Origin: Dactylellina haptotyla
Lineage: Eukaryota > Ascomycota > Orbiliomycetes > Orbiliales > Orbiliaceae
Length of the DNA: 64,000 nucleotides
Reading direction: 5' to 3'
NCBI GenBank assembly: GCA_031310005.1
Contig: CM062380.1
Coordinates: forward strand, 1,674,001-1,738,000
The notes beneath the pieces were generated by a model. It was not told the DNA's origin and did no database searches. It saw only the letters and a list, made by a program, of their open reading frames with translations. Position numbers and translations under genes: made by a program. Below, in pieces: positions 60,151-64,000 of the stretch (positions within the stretch are counted from its first letter, which is position 1; each line of letters starts with the position of its first letter).

Positions 60151-62216
60151 TTAAACCTCAAACTGCTCATCCAACCAATGCTTAATCACCATCTTCCCCT
60201 CACTGAACCCCTCATTCTTCGGATTCCTCACAATAATCGCAGCATGGCTGTGCTTCACTTTGCGGATGTGCACCGGAAACTTCTTAAACCCCAGCTGATC
60301 CAGCGAATCGATCATATCAAACTGATACGGCGCCAACGCTAACGTCGGGAACTCCGGCATGCTCATGGTCTCCTCTAGTCGTAACTTGCCTTCACTCGTG
60401 CTGTCCCCGCTGCTTCCACCATCCGCACTCGTAGCAGCCACAGGCGACGATGACGACGCCATATGACCCGGTGAGATCCCGCCGTCTTCTTCATCCCCCG
60501 CCGTGCGAGACGGTAGGTGGTCCGCGGTTTGCGCGCGGTTGAGGCTATCAATCATGGAATCCACGGTTTCTTGCACCTCGTTCGCCATCAGCGGGATGTT
60601 GTAGTATTTCATCTCCTGGCCGTGGAGTCGGATCCGCTTGCTCGAGGTGTACGTCTGCACGCCGGCGTTCATCAGGAACAGACAGAACCCAATGGGGACG
60701 AGCATGGTGTAGAGCGCTACGTATGGGAGATCGCGAATAAAGTCCCCCAGCGTGCGGCCGGGCTTTCCGGAAACTTCGAGCGGGTTGGATTCTTCCTCGT
60801 CGAGTACCGCCGGTTTGATCTGGACTCCTGCGTCGCTGTCGAGGAGGACGTTGCCGTATCCGGGGAGATATTTGTAATCCACCATGTCTAGGTCGGCGTA
60901 AGGGTCGAATTTGGAGATGCCAGAGGTGAAAAAGTTGGTGGATCGGTCGTTGATGATGTTCGCGTACAGGACTTTGTTCTTGAACACGGAGAGGGCCTTC
61001 CAGAATGCGAGTTCTCTGTCGGCGAGGACGGCGAGGAGGGGGCGTTCGGTGTCGCGGAAGCGGTCGATGGTGAACAGCTGGCGGCCGGAGGCGGAGAGCG
61101 TGCGCGCGCCGACGACATTCCATATGTGATTGTGGAAACCGAGTTTCGGGGTACGGACACCCAAGTGCGGGGAGGCGAAGGTCGTGAAGTTCACGGGCTC
61201 GATCTTGTCGAAGAAGCCCTTGGCGTAGAGGAGGCCGATGACGTAGCGCGATACCAGGCCGCCTTAATAGTTGAATCGTTAGCGGGGTGAAATTTCCCAC
61301 ATGGCAAGGGCGGTTGACAAGCTAATGGGTTTTGGGAATCTCACCTAAAGAGTATCCGGCGATGCTGAACTTCTTGATGCGCACGCCCTTCTCCGCCAGA
61401 TCCTCGAGGAGATCTTCAATCTCGGCCGCCAACCGCTCGCCGCCCAATTCTATACCGTCGTAGGTGTGATTGCCGCTATTCTTGGCCGCAACGTGGACGA
61501 TGAGCCGCGAGTCATCGTAGCGTGATTTCAGCGTTTCCGCGATATATTCCATATGGCTCGGGTTTCCCCAGAGGCTATATCATTGAACAAATAAAAAAGT
61601 TAGCCATCATGTTTTCCACAAAAACAGGAAAAGCAGCTATAAAGTAGCTAGGTGCGAACGATACGTACCCATGGACGAGCACGACCAGATGATCGGCAGC
61701 TGGCGGCATCCCTATCGGTATATCCCTTATGGTGGCGACTGAAGAATGACGATAGGCGGTTATTCGCAGTAACTCCTGGGTTAACACCGTCACGCTGGCA
61801 AGACTGGAGTTGTAACGGCTGTCTACCAAGGAAGTAGTAACAGTTTTAGAAGCAGCAGCAGCAGCAGCAGCAGCAGTGATAGGTGTATTTCTAGCAGAGG
61901 TAGCAGCCGGAAAGACGCTAGCGGACAGTTTCGATGTCTTGTGGTAGCGGCGACTGGGTCTCGTCCGTCGGGTTAACCGGAGCTTCTTGGGACGCGGATG
62001 CTGGTGGGAATACGTGTCCGGAGAGTCGACGTGCCCGCTGGGGGGAGCTGTGTGTAACGATCGTTTCCAAGCAAGAGGCGTGGTGGTTTTGTTAGAAGAA
62101 GAAGAGGAGGAGGAGGAGGTCTTGCTATGGGGGTAGAAGTAGGAGGCGAGCAGAAGGTAGGGCAGCGAGGAGGACGAGCACAGGCGGTGGGGGACAGACG
62201 GGCTGATCAGTCTCAT
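60151..62216 (-). CDS. DUF676-type lipase / serine esterase
   Basis: Three exons, 62216-61669, 61574-61345 and 61262-60151, give 629 residues. The introns (94 and 82 nt) both lie in conserved motifs: LVVLVHG-LWGNPSHM and the nucleophile elbow GYSLG-GLVSRY, with Ser258. The first 180 residues are not conserved, with Ser and Ala runs; they contain many Arg and few acids at the start, so a mitochondrial or other targeting role is possible. After the core (FASPHLGVRTP, LFTIDRF, ERPLLAVLAD) a hydrophobic segment (LPYVALYTMLVPIGFCLFLMNAG) suggests membrane association. Homologous yeast proteins of this family act on lipid droplets or as phospholipases; the substrate here is not known. Confidence 0.88.
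61851..61876 (-). repeat. (GCA)n trinucleotide run encoding poly-Ala
   Basis: An uninterrupted AGC/GCA run lies within exon 1 of the lipase gene, read on the minus strand as about eight Ala codons. A second purine run at about 62093-62120 encodes a poly-Ser stretch. Both can vary in length in frame. Confidence 0.85.
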
Positions 62217-63899
62217 TTTGATGCATCCTTCTCCCTCAGCTCTTTCTCTCCCCCAAATCGGATTTAATTGTTTTATTTGGCCTTATTTCCAGGAGCGAGC
62301 GAAGGAGATACGGTGCCAGCTTGGCCCGGCCGGAAGGTACTCGCTCTGGAAAAGTTAGGATCGAAGGTAACTAAAGAGTACGTGCGGGTGTGCGTACTGT
62401 GATAGCGTCGCGACGGCACCCGAGGGCTGCGGGCTCCACACACTTCGCAACAGAACGGGGGCTGCACTTGGTTGTCGGTTGGAGAGAAGAAATAGATATA
62501 TCCCGATGTCAATGCAGAGAATGAATCAAAGACGTCAGTTGGTTAAAGTAGTCAGCAATATGCAGCAGGCAGGTACGAGGGGAGGCAACAGGAGGCTGTC
62601 GTCCACGGTTTAATTTGCAGGGCGGGAAGCCGTACCCCAGCGGTAGAAATGGCTGGCTGGCCTAATAAATCTTATATACCGTAACAGCAGTAATAAAGGG
62701 GTACAACCAGACCCAACATCGCCCCTAAGGAACAGCGAGTACTTTAATAAATAATTATAACGAATACACAGTCCAATGGCGGTGCCTGTGCCTGACTGCG
62801 TCGGACGCTTCTCCGAGCGGGTTTTTGTTGGGGCCGCGACCACCGCCCGACGACAGCAATTGCAACACAAACTGAAACTGGACACAATCGGCCACCTGAA
62901 GCCGTCAGCTGATTCCATTTGCTGCAAAGTCGAATCCAGCCGGGCCTCCGTGAACCATCCCGCCGCCGCCATTGGCTGCTTCGAACCTGTCTCTGCCCTC
63001 CGCGACGAGCCCTCCTAATGCGTCGTCCTCCTCGTCGTCGGTCGAGGAACTCTGTTCTGGCCACATCGCACGCAGAGGGGGGAACAGGCTAGACGCTCGC
63101 CAGTTCTGGGTAAATGTTCTGTTGGGCTATTGCAGCCGGGGAGCGCACTTCCCTCACTTTCACCCGACGAGGGCAAAGTATTATTAACAAGGCGACAAGG
63201 GGCCATGGAATGAAGGAGGACGGCCAAGATGGAGCGTATCATCGCCGCGCACGCGACTCACTTCCATCTCGCACATCCATTACTCTCTCTGCCCTGACTC
63301 GGAAAAGATAGAAAGATAATAACGTCGATTGGAGAAATTCCGATGCATCTCCGTATGCATGCACCGATGATGTATATATGTATGTATGTGTGTAGTACTC
63401 CAACAGGGATCCTTCGAGGCCGTACAAGCTCAGACCACTCTAGCACTTCCAACCAAAGAGAACCAACGACAAAAACAGAGCTACGTCAAAATCAGTTAGA
63501 AGGCGAGTCTCTTAGAAATAATTGGCACGTTTCATTGGTAGAACACACGTTAGCATGTCCCGATGCGCCAATAGCGCAGTAAGAAAGGACAGTTTCCTAT
63601 TGTACAGTCCCGAAATAAAAATACAACAGACAACACCTCCCGATAGAAATAGAAAAAAAAGAGAGAGAAAAAGTAGAAATCCTGATAACACCGTGCGACC
63701 ATAGCGTGGAAAAAAAAAAAGACAAACAGCAGAGGAGTATGCTAAAGTAAACGAGTAGTAAAAAAGGCAACAATCAATCAGTCTTCGCGAGGTAGAAAAA
63801 GTACTCTCGCTCGCTTTGTATCTTTCTTTCTTTCTTCTGTTTTCAAGTCCAAAAATTTAGAAGCACTTTTTGTTTTTTCTTTTTAAGTGTTGTTGCAAA
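62217..63899. other. Intergenic, lipase promoter and 3' flank of the edge gene
   Basis: About 1.7 kb with no recognised gene. Several Arg/Ser-rich frames at 62600-63100 are typical of GC-rich noncoding sequence. TGTATG repeats are found at 63370-63390. Confidence 0.5.
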
Positions 63900-64000
63900 T
63901 CAACGCCACAATCCATCGCGCAAGCTCATGAGGTTCTCGATGACCTCCAACTCGTTGGGTTGAGGGACTCGCTCTTCGCCGAGATCACCCAAGATGTTGC
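63900..64000 (-). CDS. 3' end of a gene cut by the window edge
   Basis: The minus-strand frame from the right edge reads NILGDLGEERVPQPNELEV, then IENLMSLRDGLWR and a TGA stop at 63902-63900. The unbroken frame and protein-like composition point to the C-terminal exon of a gene outside the window. The family is not recognised from 33 residues. Confidence 0.55.
   Translation of the reverse strand, partial: NILGDLGEERVPQPNELEVIENLMSLRDGLWR

Noticed and set aside
60548-61300. 250-residue Arg/Pro-rich minus-strand frame
   Set aside because: It is an out-of-frame reading of the lipase exon 3; GC-rich coding sequence often leaves such open shadows.

Overview
The window looks like nuclear DNA of a filamentous ascomycete (Pezizomycotina). 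Genes are intron-containing, with mostly 49-100 nt GT-AG introns that often carry a CTAA(C/T)-type branch site. The gene set is typically fungal: CDC14, PEX4, a group II G-alpha, mS38/COX24, KEOPS PCC1, a HeLo-like/NACHT STAND protein, a multicopper oxidase and an SRPK-like kinase. I cannot name the species from sequence alone. Exon models were built by hand by joining reading frames across splice sites that keep family motifs in frame.

Layout. 0-4 kb: a TPR-CHAT (caspase-like) protein. 4-9 kb: PTPA-type PP2A activator and exosome subunit RRP46 from one divergent 255 bp promoter, then spermidine synthase SPE3, which appears to need a 4-nt micro-exon. 9.2 kb: an intron-containing tRNA-Ile(AAT). 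11-15 kb: a polytopic membrane protein split by an apparent frameshift at a C6 run, and an F-box protein. 17-21 kb: a NACHT protein with ankyrin-like repeats. 21-26 kb: CDC14 divergent from PCC1, followed by an alpha/beta hydrolase. 27-31 kb: SRPK-like kinase and an Ecm33/Sps2-like cell-surface protein. 31-36 kb: a secreted acid phosphatase divergent from a membrane-anchored multicopper oxidase. 37-39 kb: a small membrane protein and a five-segment hypothetical gene (four exons). 41-48 kb: an MFS sugar/inositol-type transporter, PEX4, mS38/COX24 and a group II G-protein alpha subunit. 48.4-58.5 kb: a 10 kb stretch with at most one tentative small gene. 58.6-62.2 kb: an M43-like metalloprotease whose catalytic glutamate is replaced by histidine, and a DUF676-type lipase. 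The right edge holds the 3' end of another minus-strand gene.

How the genes relate. Most are independent single-copy housekeeping or signalling genes with no operon logic; order is best read as head-to-head promoter pairs (PTPA/RRP46, CDC14/PCC1, kinase/Ecm33-like, phosphatase/oxidase) and tail-to-tail pairs. The accessory part is the CHAT protein, the NACHT-ANK protein, the degenerate protease and the gene-poor block. The CHAT and NACHT genes belong to architectures linked in fungi to nonself recognition and regulated cell death. They lie 13 kb apart with housekeeping genes between, so a functional link is not shown. No transposon, CRISPR array, viral gene or gasdermin-like partner was recognised.
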